Positions 49,684 to 62,131 of a stretch of DNA of 64,000 nucleotides are shown here, one piece after another; the stretch's first letter is position 1, and each line of letters starts with the position of its first letter. Source of the stretch: Homalodisca vitripennis (taxonomy: Eukaryota; Arthropoda; Insecta; Hemiptera; Cicadellidae). The notes beneath the pieces are model-generated. The model did no database searches, was not told the DNA's origin, and saw only the letters and a list, made by a program, of their open reading frames with translations. Position numbers and translations under genes: made by a program. The stretch spans positions 71,444,001 through 71,508,000 of the forward strand of contig NC_060213.1 of the NCBI RefSeq assembly GCF_021130785.1, read 5' to 3'.

Positions 49684-51563
49684 TTTAAAAAATCTAATAT
49701 ACCATGGAAGGAGTACGTCACAAGTAAGTGGAAGTAATGGCATACTCAGCTCTGATAACTCCGTGGTAGCCATCCGCCTAGAAGGTAATCGTCTCTGTTC
49801 CAGGATTAAACACTGCACAATTTTGGTGTTTCTTAGGTGTTTCTATTGATTTATATTTGCTTTTCTATTGAATATAGAATTCAGCTTTTTTTGGAAAACA
49901 GTGTTTTACACCAATAGTCAATATTTATTTTTTTAATGTATAAGTATATAAAATCTAAATTGGACATATTTCGAATAATAATGGATACAAATTGATTGAT
50001 AAATACAAATTATTTATTGAATAAATATTGTCATGTATATGTATGCATATTTTAAATAGAGAAAGTTTATGCTAGAGCTATCATTTTGAATCTACTAGGA
50101 ACACGCTTTTGAGATGCCTGCATATTATTTCTTTATACTCACAAATATTTTATCATTGATATTTGTATGTAGCTAACATTTAGAGTGGTAAAGTGAGTAC
50201 ACATAATGAAGAACCTGATAGCCTCCCTTATATTAATAAAAAATATTCTTGAAATATTTTAATCATTGCGAAGTATAATAAATCTGAAATATCAACAATA
50301 ATATTCTTTTGATTAAAATATCAAATTAGGTATTGAAAGCATGTTCTGTTACTATGTATAGAGGAAATTTTCATATAATGAAAATAAATACTGTCTATGA
50401 ATAGAAGTTGTGTAATTTACAGTTAACGGTTAAAACACGATTGTAAAGACAAAAGCGTATAGTGATATTGAAATGAAAATTACTTAAACAATTGTTTCGT
50501 CTGTTGCATTTGTCATGCTGAAAACAGTATTGGCTATGCTTGCACTTTTTTAGTGTTTTGTTTGTTTGTTATCTTAAATAAAAAGTTATAGAAATCGCAC
50601 GGGGTCATTAAATGACCTTTGCCTTGCGGGGTGACAGGATATTCTGGATGATTAATGAGAGGGAGTGGCCATATCCTGTCAACATCCATGACGAAGGAAA
50701 TCGGGCATTTACCTCAGTAATGCATCCTTGGAAAGAGGGAAATCCAGTTAAAAACTAGACGTTCCAGGCAAATTAGCTGAATTGCGACACATCTTATTCC
50801 CTAATGTCAAGGGTAGCAACTGTCCTTGGGGAGGAACACCTACTCCCACAGTAATCTGTCACAGTAGACTAGACCTATCGAACTACCATTGCTCCCCAGA
50901 ATTTCGACATTTGGGGTTCGTGATGTGGCGCTCCTGGACACCCATAAGGTTGCCCAGATTTAAATAACTGGTTTTTTCCACATTTATAAACAATGCAGTT
51001 CAATGGGAAGGTACAAACAAGCCTGAAATAAACCCTTCTTAAGAAAGTGCACAATAAATGAAAAACATTTTAAACGAATATTAAAAATGTCAAAAATTAC
51101 AGAATTGCTGTAGAATCCTAGGATCCTCTCTTTGCGTTTAGTCCTAAAAGGACCACTGGGTTTCTTCCAGCGTAACATGGTATTTAGACTATGTAAGGTA
51201 GATAAAACCAACCGAAATTCAAATATAACACCTTCAAACTAATGCAGTGAGTTAATTTAAGCTTCAGTAGAAAAGTGACTAAAATGACTTCACCCTGATA
51301 AGCGTTTAAACAATGAAAACTGGATAGTTAAAAAAGGATAAAGATCAAGAATACACATAAAATATAAGATTATAGTATTCTAAAAAAATACCATACATTT
51401 ACAATAATACATAGATGCGAACGGTTTAATTGCTAATATCAGTAAAGTTTCTTAAGTAAAACAGTTTCTACGTGACAGTTTAAACTGATTTTTTGGTTAG
51501 TCACAGCATAAAAAGAAATATAATTTAAATATGGATGAAAGTATAATATTGTAACAGTTATTA
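49684..51563. other. intergenic stretch, one GC-richer patch
   Basis: Mostly AT-rich with nothing recognised. The patch 50590-50965 is GC-richer and carries a 61-codon + strand frame without known motifs; it may be a fragment of an unidentified repeat. No further phosphatase exon was found on the minus strand. Confidence 0.4.
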
Positions 51564-51709
51564 TTACGATCCTCTTTTGTGCTGATTTTTTGCGTCAAGG
51601 ATCTCAACGGCAGGTCCAAATCCAGCCGCATAGCTCATAGCGACGTCCTGTCCATCTTGGGTCTCAGTCTTTAGGAGATTGATTGTTTGGAAGGTGTAGT
51701 GCGGATCGT
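51564..51709 (-). CDS. alkaline phosphatase last exon, aberrant C-terminus
   Basis: Acceptor TTGTTTCAG, entry phase matching the previous exon, stop TAA at 51564-51566. The residues TINLLKTETQDGQDVAMSYA align with the family segment that normally reads SETHGGEDVAV. Gln stands where the zinc-ligand His is expected. The usual following block (GPxAHLFxGVxEQ and the GPI signal) is replaced by about 20 unrelated residues ending KNQHKRGS. A cryptic donor (GTAATA) overlaps the stop, so an unseen further exon cannot be excluded. Confidence 0.65.
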
Positions 51710-53097
51710 CTGAAACAAAAAGTCAGGTGTAACAAAATAAATAATGTATCGTTTGTCTGTCTTGTATTTCTTTGTGATTCATGACTACCTCTGTCAGGCC
51801 GGATACAATAATAATAACTTTGTTTAAATAAATCTAAACACGTTAATAAAATATATAATAAATACACTATGATAATGATAACTAAAATATATAGAAACTA
51901 ATAATTAATTTTGGTAGCTTCGTGTAAAATTACCGATCTATTTATGGAAGTGGAAGAAGCAAAACGACAAACAATGCATCACTTATCTCTTACAAACGCG
52001 GATTTGTATAGAAGAACCAATGCTATAATCAGTTTGTCCACGGACATAGATGATCCAATGCACAAACAGATTTCTTAAAAATGACCCTTACCGCCTTTAT
52101 ATCACTTCAGAACAGAAAGAACCGTAACCGCCAAAAGATCGCTTTTAATTAGTACTGAATTTACAAGACTGATATCTTCCTGAGTACTATGCACTTTATT
52201 GTCAGACGGTTTTTAGTAGTGTATTATGCAAGTTTCTAGGCGGTAAACAGAATCAGCTGTTACTTCAGCTTCAAATTTTCAAGTCGAATATTGTGACATA
52301 AAAAACCAATTTAAATTATCGTTAAAACGTTCACGACGATTTGTACCCTATCAGATAGAAGCGATCTTTTAAAACTGCCATCGTTTACTCGATCGTAAAG
52401 CTCGTCGTGCGCACTATGGGCACACGTTTCTAAATAAGAGAACAAATTAAAATTCTTATAAAAAAACCCATATAACAATATTTTCTCCTTACCATAAATT
52501 TTGAAGAAATTACAGTACACACAATCTCGTAGTTTAGTACACGTTTTGTCAAGAATCTCAAATACCTAAAATAATATATATTATATAATATGGAATCCCG
52601 ATTAAGCTCTTCCCTAGACTTTCATTTCCCTGAAACAATATTACTGAAAAGAGTAACGCATTAAAAGGTTAATCTATTCGTCACAACTTTTTTGAAATGC
52701 GAGTTAATAAATATTTTGAATTAAAAAATTCTCTTATAACTTTTAGATGTACAGTATACAATGATTTTGGTGTAGGTACTGAATAAAACTCATAAAATAT
52801 GAGTTAAAGCATTTTGAGACGTCCCGAAATTAAAATTTCGTATTCTCTTCATCGTAGGAAGAATAATGTGAAATCTTTTCCCATATAACATCTAAGATAC
52901 AGGTACCTGTATCACATATGGCAAACTACACCAACAATAATTACTTCTCACCGGAACACAAATTTCATATTTGCACTAAAATTGAGGCTGCTGATGTCTT
53001 AAGTTTGATGGAATTACGTGTTTACTTTATCATTGTATATCTGAATCCGTCCATTGAGCCATATGTACTGAATGGTACCTATGGTTATTTCATATAC

Positions 53098-53329
53098 CTC
53101 TTTTATCATTGATAATATTGTGCTGCCCATATCCATCTTCCTTGAAACGTGGGGTATTAGGTCCGTTCGAATATGACAAAGTAGAGTATGAAAGTTTGTC
53201 TTCGGTGCCTTGAACGTAGGTAAAAATATCTCCACCTCTTCTCGGGTAACCGTTTATGTTCAGTGTATGTGCGTGGTCTGCCGTCACCACAATGAGCGTG
53301 TCGTCTTCATTCGTCATTTTGACAGCCGT
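53098..53329 (-). CDS. alkaline phosphatase exon with ADHAHT
   Basis: Acceptor TATGTTGCAG and donor AAAGAG/GTATAT. Contains DDTLIVVTADHAHTLNINGY, where Asp and two His are zinc ligands, then PRRGGDIF and SYSNGPNTPRF, typical of the crown-loop region. Phase 0 in, phase 1 out. Confidence 0.92.
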
Positions 53330-53454
53330 CTGCAACATAGTAAACATGGCAAGTTAAGGTTCTTTGGACGAAGGATAACAAAATGAAGGTCTTATTCAAG
53401 ATTTAGAACAAGTTATTTTACTTTCTATTGAAATCACCACTAAAATATAAATAC

Positions 53455-53672
53455 CTCGACAGCTTTATGCAGCTCCACAGTCTCATCTAGTGCTAAGTGA
53501 GCCTTGTTCTCGTGGTGAGCGATGTCTATCCTACCGCCCTCTATAAACAGCACAAAACCCTTGGCTTCCTTTTGCATCATCTTAATTGCCAACTCCGTCA
53601 TTTCAGCAAGTGTCGGTTGCTCCTTTTCATTTGCAAGCTTATGGTAATCCAAATGATCAGATTGGAATAGTC
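53455..53672 (-). CDS. alkaline phosphatase exon with EGGRID..HHE
   Basis: Acceptor TTTTTAACAG and donor GTCGAG/GTATTT. Contains LFQSDHLDYHK, then GFVLFIEGGRIDIAHHENKA: Glu (Mg), Asp and the second His of HHE (Zn) are all present. Ends ALDETVELHKAVE in phase 0. Confidence 0.93.
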
Positions 53673-53826
53673 CTGTTAAAAAAATTATTCTGTTTATGAA
53701 TACTATGAATAGATAAATGTGGTTAAAAATTATAAGTACTGATTAACAAACCTCTTTGTTCTCAAAATCCCATTAACTTTTCAGAGCGTAATAAATATTC
53801 TAGCGAGCGCTTAATATACATCGTAC

Positions 53827-54028
53827 CAAGAACATAGTCGGTGTTGTTTACATCCAGCCCCAGCAGTTGATCTCTGTTGGTGATGTAAGACGCTGACTTT
53901 TTCATGTTTTCTTTAGATTTTTTCCACTTCTCGATCAAGTTTTTGCCGTCACCTCTGAAACCTGTCATAGTGGGGTCATTTTGTTCTGTGATGGGAAGAA
54001 ATGCTTCCCGACCACCTCCCAAGATTAC
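53827..54028 (-). CDS. alkaline phosphatase exon with LGGGREAF
   Basis: Acceptor CCTGTTTAG and donor GTTCTTG/GTACGA. Encodes VILGGGREAFLP and FRGDGKNLIEKWKK, then SYITNRDQLLGLDVNNTDYV, the surface region before the FSxDH-type segment. Phase 0 in, phase 1 out. Confidence 0.92.
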
Positions 54029-54424
54029 CTAAACAGGTGGTAAATATCTAAATGCAATGCGTAGACTCCATAAAGAATATAAATAGTAAACGAGAAAGGT
54101 AGTGTCTCGACCAAATTGTGTGATTTATTCCCTTTCACGAGAGTTTGCTTGGATAAAATATATGAGAGTTTATCCAGTCTTAATAGTAAAAATATGGGTA
54201 TTTTTATTAGTCCAGTAGGGCTGCATTTATATAAGATCTTAAGGGTCAGTATAACATTTCCACCTCCGAAATGCATGGTTCTTAAATTATTTTATCACCT
54301 ACATTTTTTACGTCAAATTATCGAATCAACAATTTACATTTACTGTTTTTATTTGGTATATTTTGTTTTACACGTAAACCTGGTGATAAATTTAAAAACT
54401 TATTAAATTTTTGGTTAAAATTAC

Positions 54425-54542
54425 CTTAAATTCTGTGCCAGGACTATTTTCTATCAACTGCGAAGCTATATCCATCACTCCCGTAGCATTAAACCCTCTT
54501 GGATCTTTTTCATTTTTAATATCCAAGTCTGTCTGCCACTTC
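54425..54542 (-). CDS. alkaline phosphatase exon with KWQTDLDI
   Basis: Acceptor TTTTCCAG and donor TTTAAG/GTAATT. Supplies the last base of an Arg codon, then KWQTDLDI and MDIASQLIENSPG, matching the CxDIAxQLxxxxPG segment of the family. It is short and frame-open only when spliced. It follows the 7.6-kb intron that holds the nested LINEs. Confidence 0.9.
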
Positions 54543-55237
54543 CTGGAAAACAAAATGCTCTGTTTAGAAAATATCGTGGTGGCTGTAAGTCCACTTTACA
54601 CTTAACTTAAGATTTGAAGATGGATATCCTAATATCAACATAAATAAACAGTAAAATGAGCCTTTTCTGATTTTATGCAATACTAGATTTACCGAGATAG
54701 TCTTTAATTTTATATAGGCCTATCTTAATATTGAACTTATCGTCAAAAAATGTCTTGAAAAATATCTTAACAACCTAAAGACGTTAAAGACATGTATTAC
54801 ACTTAAAGTAGATTTTATTTCCATAATATATAGTATTTGGATATGATAATAAAAATATCTCTGGAAATATAATTTGTATAAGAACTTTTCTCCTTTAAAA
54901 TTTGTAAAATTACACAACCGGTTCGTCATTTTTCTATAAAGCCCATTATAAATTTCTTTTCTACATCTATTAGTCTTCTTAAACATCCACATAATTTGTT
55001 TATTAATTTGAATGCTACACTAAGGTTAAGTCCTAGTTAGATTGCACACCTCAAGCTTTACTATCCAGTGACAGAATAATAAACACAAACCATAATAAGA
55101 ATTCCGAAATTGCTAAGTTTATATTTATTAAACGCATATAATTTTCAATAAGTTAACAAAAATAATGAAAAATTAAGTAATAATAAATGGAAATGGTACA
55201 TAAATGTCTGCCTCCAAACTAAAAGAACACAAGAAAA

Positions 55238-55238
<1 letters not shown>

Positions 55239-55298
<60 letters not shown>
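55239..55298. repeat. (TA)n microsatellite
   Basis: About 30 TA units inside the phosphatase intron. Confidence 0.9.
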
Positions 55299-55301
<3 letters not shown>

Positions 55302-55459
55302 AAACTAGTTAGTTTTTTATTCAATTAGGACAAGAAGCTGAGGCAAGTTCTCTTCACAACAAGTACTATGCACAGAGGGATTTTTGATATTCCATACAAA
55401 ATCTACATCAGGATGAATAGTGGCTCCTATCACAATCATGTCTTCTTTTAAGAAAGGGA

Positions 55460-55900
55460 GGTTATTTCATGTCAGCCTTTAAGTCAAATCTGACTGCTGG
55501 TTGTAGATGCAGACGGGGGATAGTGCTTCCTCAAAACACTAGACTACACACACACACACACACACTACACTGCACTTTGGGTGCTTCGGTGGGGGGGGAG
55601 GGGGTGGTTAGTATTGCAAAATTCTTTGAAACTAAAAAACCTCATTTACCACACTACTTACCCTCCACAGTTAACTAGACTTGCCTAAAACTTCTACTAA
55701 CGGTATGTATGCAGTATTCATGGAGGGGGATGAATCTCCTAACTTACTCCTCCCACCGGTCTCTCCGGCAACAAAAAACTGTATTATACCAGCTGTTGAT
55801 CACAGGACTACAGCGTACGGTGGTTACACTTACAGACTGTTCCGTACCGACCCAACCTTGGTTCGTGAAGGCTATGGGAATATGAATATAACCTAAAAGT
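55460..55900 (+). other. unclassified GC-richer segment with two abutting ORFs
   Basis: Two + strand frames (55469-55678 and 55681-55896) abut, antisense to the phosphatase. The first spans a short CA repeat (55546-55565) and a G run and is probably not coding. The second encodes a hydrophilic stretch (SPATKNCIIPAVDHRTTAYG, TYRLFRTDPTLVREG) that looks protein-like but matches nothing I recognise. It may be a fragment of an unidentified repeat. Confidence 0.25.
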
Positions 55901-56799
55901 TAAACTTGCAGTGCATTAGCACGAGTAACTTAAACAATTCAAAATAAAAAAGTGATTGTTTTCAATCGTAAATAAAGCAGCTAGTAAGGTATTTATTTAA
56001 TCCTACCCTGAAACCTGATTGTACTTTCTTTAAGTGTTTGTGTATCCTTGTGTTGGTGTTCATATGTTTTAACAACTAACCGGTCTTTATCAACGTGATC
56101 CGTTTCTAATCTCATACTCTCAGATTTATAGTAGAATTGCTCCTACAAATTGTGAATTTTTAACAGATTAATTTTACCTCAATTTTTTATTATCTCAATG
56201 TTTGAAAACACCTTTGAAGTCAATGTAAGTTACTAACTGTATATATTCCTAACACATCTCATTAATTAGTTATTGCAACTATGAACCCGTATCATTCTCT
56301 ATTCTGAGGGTCAAGCCCAGCAGTAATACTGCCGGGTGATTTTTATACCCGGCAAGTCCACATTCCAGAGACGTTATTTAAGTACATGGGCTACCATGTT
56401 AAAGTCCGATCATCCAACAAGGTTTAATTACCGGAGGAGCTTCAAAAGGACGTTGGCATATTGAGTTATGTTATGTTTATCATATCATTTGTATTATTAT
56501 TATTTAAGAAATAAAACCTGCCAATTTGTGCCAAGTTGTGTGGTAAAGTTTTGTAGCCTAATAATCCACTGAGGATATATAAAAGTTTTCCACATAATCA
56601 AGTAAACCAGGTGAAACTGGCAAACAGATTACTAAAATTCAAAAATGTAACAGTTTTGTGATACCTTATTGAGCAGCCGTCATATCAATGCACATCCTGA
56701 CACCCGTACACCCAGGTACCTTTTTAATGCAATACCATGTTTATCCCTCAAACTTCCTATTCATACCTTTAACTAAAACTAAGCCTATCTAATCAAATA

Positions 56800-57230
56800 C
56801 AATATTGTATGAGGCCTATATTAACTAAAATATAAACTACCTATAGTTACAAAGATAAAGATAAGATATAAAGACTAAAAAGTACCGGCCCCAAATTACT
56901 TCCCTGTGGAACAACTTGATTGTAAATTTTGATTTTCAATAACTGTTTTCTTTATTTTTACTCTAAATAACCTGTTATTGAGGTAAGACCTAAACCAGGC
57001 CAGTGGAGGTCCAGTAATACGCACCCCTTCAAGTACCTTACTCATTTTCCCGTGGTCAATAATATCGAATGCCTTACTTCAATGAAGAGGGCTAGAATGT
57101 AACACCCTTTATCTATTTGTTTATTAAAGTATTAACCAACAGACTTTAATATGTTTTTCAATAATTTTCCCTTTCTGGAATGAAAATTGACTACCACTTA
57201 ATACAGAGCATTCTACTAAGAACTTATTCT
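56800..57230 (-). pseudogene. outer LINE, second part of RT
   Basis: Minus-strand fragments continue the RT begun at 59167: SGSQFSFQKGK, FDIIDHGKMSKVLEGVRITG, PLAWFRSYLNNRLFRVKIKK, then VPQGSNLGPVLFSLY. Frames are broken. The catalytic YADD block was not found beyond this, so the 3' end is lost or too decayed. Confidence 0.65.
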
Positions 57231-59166
57231 ATGAAATGAAATATTTCTTTATTTGAGGCGGAATTAGGATCTCATGGCCCTTTGTTACATTTAACCTCAT
57301 ATAGTAGGTATAACAAATATTCTTATTTTTTTAAATAATAATAAAATTAAATATTTTGCTGTAAACGTTTTAAATATGAATAACAAAAAGTACAACTTTA
57401 TTGAAGAATATAAACTAAAAAATATACAATGATTAAAAAGGTATATAAACTTATTTTTAAACACATACTCAAACAAAAATAATAACATATACTTGTATGT
57501 AATGAATATTACAAACACACTACCCTCACACACACACTACTCATGCTAGTGCAACCGCAGCGAAAGAGACCTATGCCGACCCCGCCCCAACCATCCGCCT
57601 CAGATAGTGCTCCCTCAGTGACGCCACGAACCGAGGACGACTCTCTAAGGATGTTATGGTACGAGGAAGGGAATTCCACAGACGACATGCCGTTACTACA
57701 AAAGACTTGTCGTATACAGTAGTTCTGTGCAACGGCATGCGGAGCACAGACGAACCAGAGCGAGTTCTATCCACACCAAACTTGAGAGACAAATTGGAAA
57801 TCGTTTAAGAAATAATTTGGAAAGCCAGAATTAAAAATTGAATGGACCAATGTTAAGATTTTTATTGATCTGAGGTCATTTAACTTCAAGATCTTTGAAT
57901 TAATATAATAGGGCGTTATATGCTCATCCCTCCTGAGATCAAATGCATATCTCATACAATAATTTTGGGTTCTCTGGAGTTTTTCACCCAAAGCCACAGT
58001 CATGTCGTTCATCACACTATTACAGTAAGAAAAATGAGGCAGTATGAGTACTTTAACCAACAACAGTTTTATGTGAAGCGGCAAAAACCTCTGCAGTTTT
58101 TTCAGGGAATGTATTGATGCAAAAACTTTCTTACAAGTCTCTGTCACTGCATCAGTCCAGCTAAGAGTACAATTTATTGTCAGTCCTAAGTTCTTAACTT
58201 TATCGTAATAAGGTAGTACAGTTCCATTCACAGTAACCTTACGTATAGATGTAAAATCGATCAAAGATCGAGAGCGGTAATGAGAAATCACAATTAGTTT
58301 AGTTTTTTCGTGGTTTAGTTTAAGTCCATGTTTACTAGTCCAGTCGAGTACATTTTTTATATCAGAGTTGATCATGGTAATGCCATCATCGATTTGGTGT
58401 GTGTTAACGTGGACATATATCTGGAGGTCATCAGCATACATGTGGGACTTGCAGTGTACCAGTACCGTGCTCAAGTCATTAACGTACAACACAAACAAGA
58501 GAGGACCAAGAATGGAACCCTGAGGAACACCACACTCAACACTCAGCCAGTCGGATTTTATGTCACCTACCTATACACACTGCCTTCTGCCAGACAGATA
58601 AGACCTCAGCCATTTCAGGACATTTTCTGAAAAACCAATGATTCTCAATTTTGCCAATAGTAGTCTGTAGTTTTACACAATCAAAAGCCTTTGAGAAATC
58701 AAAGAGTGTCAGTATTGTGCTTAGTTTTTGGTCCATTGTGAATCGTATATCGTCAGTGACTCTCAGAAAAGCAGTTTCAGTACTATGTCCTGGTCGAAAT
58801 CCTGATTGTAAATCATTTAGAATGTTATTTCGTGTTAAGTAATCAGTAATCTGGCAGTGCACAATTTTTTCGAGGCTTTTGGATAGAGCAGGCAGAATAC
58901 TAATGGGTCTGAAGTCTTGGCAAGATGTTGGAACTGAGGTCTTGTTCAAAGGGCGGACAATAGCAGACTTCCAAAGTGAAGGGAAAATACCTTGTCTCAG
59001 TGACATGTTGAAAATGTATGTGATTATTGGGAGAGTTGCAAAAAGAATGTTTTTTTATTAATTGGATTTTAATGCCGTCAGAACCTTCAGCATTACTGCC
59101 AATACGGCGAATGGCTTTCAAAACATCCGATTGTGTTACAGGTTTCAATGACTGAGCAACATAAAT
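57231..59166 (-). mobile_element. inner LINE, 5'-truncated, inserted in the outer LINE
   Basis: The minus strand encodes RT from SDVLKAIRRIGSNAEGSDGI through INMSLRQGIFP-like, DFRPISILPALSKSLEKIV, SGFRPGHSTETAF, FDFSKAFDCV, FVLYVNDLS and SHMYADDLQIYV to the terminal TACRLWNSLPRTITSLESR and the stop at 57571. The 3' UTR ends CCGCCTCAAATAAAGAAATA near 57231. It differs in sequence from the outer LINE, with its own RT start blocks, so it is a different family. A few frame breaks are present, fewer than in the outer element. Confidence 0.82.
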
Positions 59167-60500
59167 TTCAAATATCTTTTCCAGGCATGGGAGTAAAGTG
59201 ATCGGTCTATAATTTTCACAGTGTCCTCTAGGACCTTTCTTGTAGATATGTCTCACAACAGACGTTTTAATCAGTGGGGAAAAAACCCCAGTCCTAAGCG
59301 ACAAGTTTATATCTTTTACTAATGCAGGGATCATTCTTTAAAATGCTTTTTCAATGTCTTTAAATCTGACAGAGTCAATTCCACATCTTTTATTTATGTC
59401 ACAGTTATATATGATTTTCTTTATAGAATCTTCATTAGCATTTGATATGTAAAATCCATGTCTACTATTTCCATTTACTGCTATTTCATCTTTATTGTTG
59501 CAAGTATGTATCAGTTCTTACGCCCTATATTTAAATTGCTCAGCAAAGTTATTGGAGATCTGACTTGCCGAACCTGTCATAGACATCATTATTTGCTAAT
59601 TTATAGATCTATTTTTGACACTCATCTATTTAATAGCCCTTAGGTTATTAGTCATCAATTCTTTCTCATTTCTAGCCTTCTTCTTATTCATTATGAAAGT
59701 CTTTTTCCTGTCATTTATTGCAGTTGAAAATTGGTTTACCAAATAATTAAAAGCAAGGTAGGTATTAGTCACTGGCATGTTCTTCCAATCCAAACTTGCT
59801 TAAGTTTATTTTCGTCAATTATTTCTCTTTGGATTTGATTTCGAACTGAGCGTTCGGTCGGAAGTAAACCATATCCCATCCTAACAGCTATAGGATAATG
59901 GTCAGAGATTTTTGTTTCTATGATACCACCCTGTATTTCATCTGAATTTTAATCTCTAACTTATATGTAATCAATGCAAGTTTAAGTTAATCTCCCGTCT
60001 CGACCCTCCCTCTAGTGTAATCCGAAACCATCGCTGTTAAACCTTCTGAAGACAGTAATGTTTTATATTCTTGGCTCATTAAAAATGAGTTCTTAATATC
60101 AATATTAGTATCGCCGATCAAAATCATATTTCCATGCAAAAATTTACTGTTTATTATATCCTCAACCTCCTTCAAGAATGATCGCGGATCACAGCCAGTG
60201 CTCTGAGACGGGGGTCTATATAAAGATAATAATAAAATTTGTGCACGACCTACAGGTTCAATTGGCTCAACCATGCCACATATACATTCCAATGATTTTG
60301 CATTTAAACTGAAAACTGTAAATATAACTTTTTAAATGTTGTAGTATAACACCAGGCCTCCACCATCCTTACCTATTCTACAATTACAAACCTTTAAAAA
60401 AACGATCAATATTGTAACCGGCCAAATCATGTTCAGAACAATTTATCTCTAAAAGTACAATTATATAAATTTTCTCAATTTTGCACAATATCTATAATAT
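59167..60500 (-). pseudogene. outer LINE, endonuclease and first part of RT
   Basis: Minus-strand endonuclease motifs: ILLLSLYRPPSQS, MILIGDTNIDIKNS and a broken SDHYPIAV near 59900. Then INLSLRTGVFSPLIKTSVV and CENYRPITLLPCLEKIFE start the RT, which stops abruptly at 59167 at the border of the inner LINE. Frames are interrupted repeatedly. Confidence 0.75.
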
Positions 60501-60839
60501 AAAAGTATCCCAGTTTTTTCTAAATAACCTAATTTAAATATATTACACTAATGCCTAACGACCTACTTACATTCGAGCAATGCATGAACCAACTATCAAA
60601 ACATAAATAACTGTCAGAATGCAAGTCTATCTCATATTATATGTTTTTTTATTTATTTATAATTCAAAAAAAGAGTGATACATCTTAAAACAACCAATAT
60701 CTATACTAGGATGAGATACAAATTCAATGAGATATATTGGTTTTAGATTAGTTAACCAATTTTGTTTATGTCATGTAATGTTTTTTTTTTTATTACAATA
60801 ATGTTTCTATCTTCCTCATTTTTCTTCCATTTTTGAACC

Positions 60840-61661
60840 AAAAAACCTGTGATTGTGGATCCTTGATCTGGATTTAGCCTCCTTCAGAAGTTCCTTGAAA
60901 AAATAGGTCAGGTTTTCGTTGAAATAAATCTTCTGACCTGACGATTTATCGGACAACCGTGCCTTCTTGCCAGCTAGTAATCATGTGTCCCTAGCAGTAC
61001 TGGTCATAAACTGGATCATTATAGCGGGCGGCTTGTCGTCACTCCTTCTTTTTAGTCTGTGCAGTTTATGGATTTGTTTTCGAGAACATAGGGAACATTT
61101 ATTTAATCTGCCAGGTCTCTAACCAATTCTTCGGTCTTCTCATCTTCCAACTTTTCTCCATGGAACGGAACACCCTGTATCTCAAGGTTAACTCTTCTCC
61201 CAAACTGGTCTAGGTCATTTAGGCGCTCAGTAAGAGATTTCACATTATCTTCACTCCTCACTAACCTCTTCTTAACCTCACTGATTTCTCTCTTCGTGAC
61301 CCTATTTTCCTACCTTAGTGTTTTTATTTAATTTTGTCTGACATAAACTCTAGAGTCTTTTGCACATCATCGTCAGTTTTTTTTTCATTTTCAGGTAACT
61401 ATAAATCTCAGCAGCTATGTTAACCGGGACGGAATCACTATAACCTTCCTCGGAGGTACTCGCAGGCTTATCCTTTCTTCTGCAAGTTGCGCAGGACCAC
61501 TTAGATTGATCAGCCTTGCCCAAGCCCTTCCAAGACTGGCCCTGAATGCTACATTCGCCAAATTATAGCCTACCCGATGTAACCTAAAAATGGCGAAGTC
61601 CCCATCACTTGAGCTCTTCTTTACATTTGCCACAATTATTGTTTCCATCGCTATTTTCCAT
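60840..61661 (-). pseudogene. outer LINE ORF1 relic: PHD-like finger and coiled coil
   Basis: A minus-strand ATG at 61659-61661 starts MENSDGNNNCGKCKEEL. After a frame break, the second half of a PHD-like Cys pattern is visible (QGQSWKGLGKADQSKWSCAT, then C). Downstream come KKRLVRSEDNVKSLTERLND and RRVNLEIQGVPFHGEKLEDE, the coiled-coil and following region usual in LINE ORF1, then FNENLTYFFKELLKEAKSRS. Numerous stops. It precedes the endonuclease in normal LINE order. Confidence 0.6.
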
Positions 61662-61788
61662 TGCAGATCAAGTTTAATTTACAATTAGAGCGAATACACA
61701 GACAAATATCACTTTTTATATAACAAAAAGCACTAAAAAATGGAGACAAAGATAGCCCAGCCGAACCACACCAGTGCCACTTGGTTAA

Positions 61789-61793
<5 letters not shown>

Positions 61794-61855
<62 letters not shown>

Positions 61856-61865
61856 GTGTGTGTGT
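61794..61865. repeat. (TG)n microsatellite
   Basis: About 35 TG units with one GC interruption. It grades into a TG-rich blurred repeat up to about 62055 (GATGTTGTG- and GCATGAT-like units). Confidence 0.9.
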
Positions 61866-62131
61866 TAAATGATGTTGTGATATGTATGGTGTTTTGTGTG
61901 GTATACGATGCTGTCTTATGTTTGATGTTGTGGTGTATGATATTGGTTACTGTATTACGTTGCATGATTTATAATATAGTGTGCTGCATGATGTTGAACT
62001 CTGCATGATATTTTGTTATGTAAAACACTTTTTGCCGTAATATGTTGTATTCTGTGTGATAATAGCCATAAATACCTTAATAATGTTACTACAACATACA
62101 GTTAAAACTAGCTATTTAATAATGTTTATAC

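Larger units (their letters stand above)
54543..62131 (-). other. 7.6-kb phosphatase intron filled with retroelements
   Basis: Contents in gene order: TG-rich microsatellite (61794-61865), composite LINE on the gene's own strand (61661-56800), an unclassified GC-richer segment (55460-55900), and TA repeats (55239-55298). Remaining parts are AT-rich and featureless. Confidence 0.8.

Noticed and set aside
50782..50967. 61-codon + strand ORF
   Set aside because: No motif, no start or splice context, no neighbours to support it.
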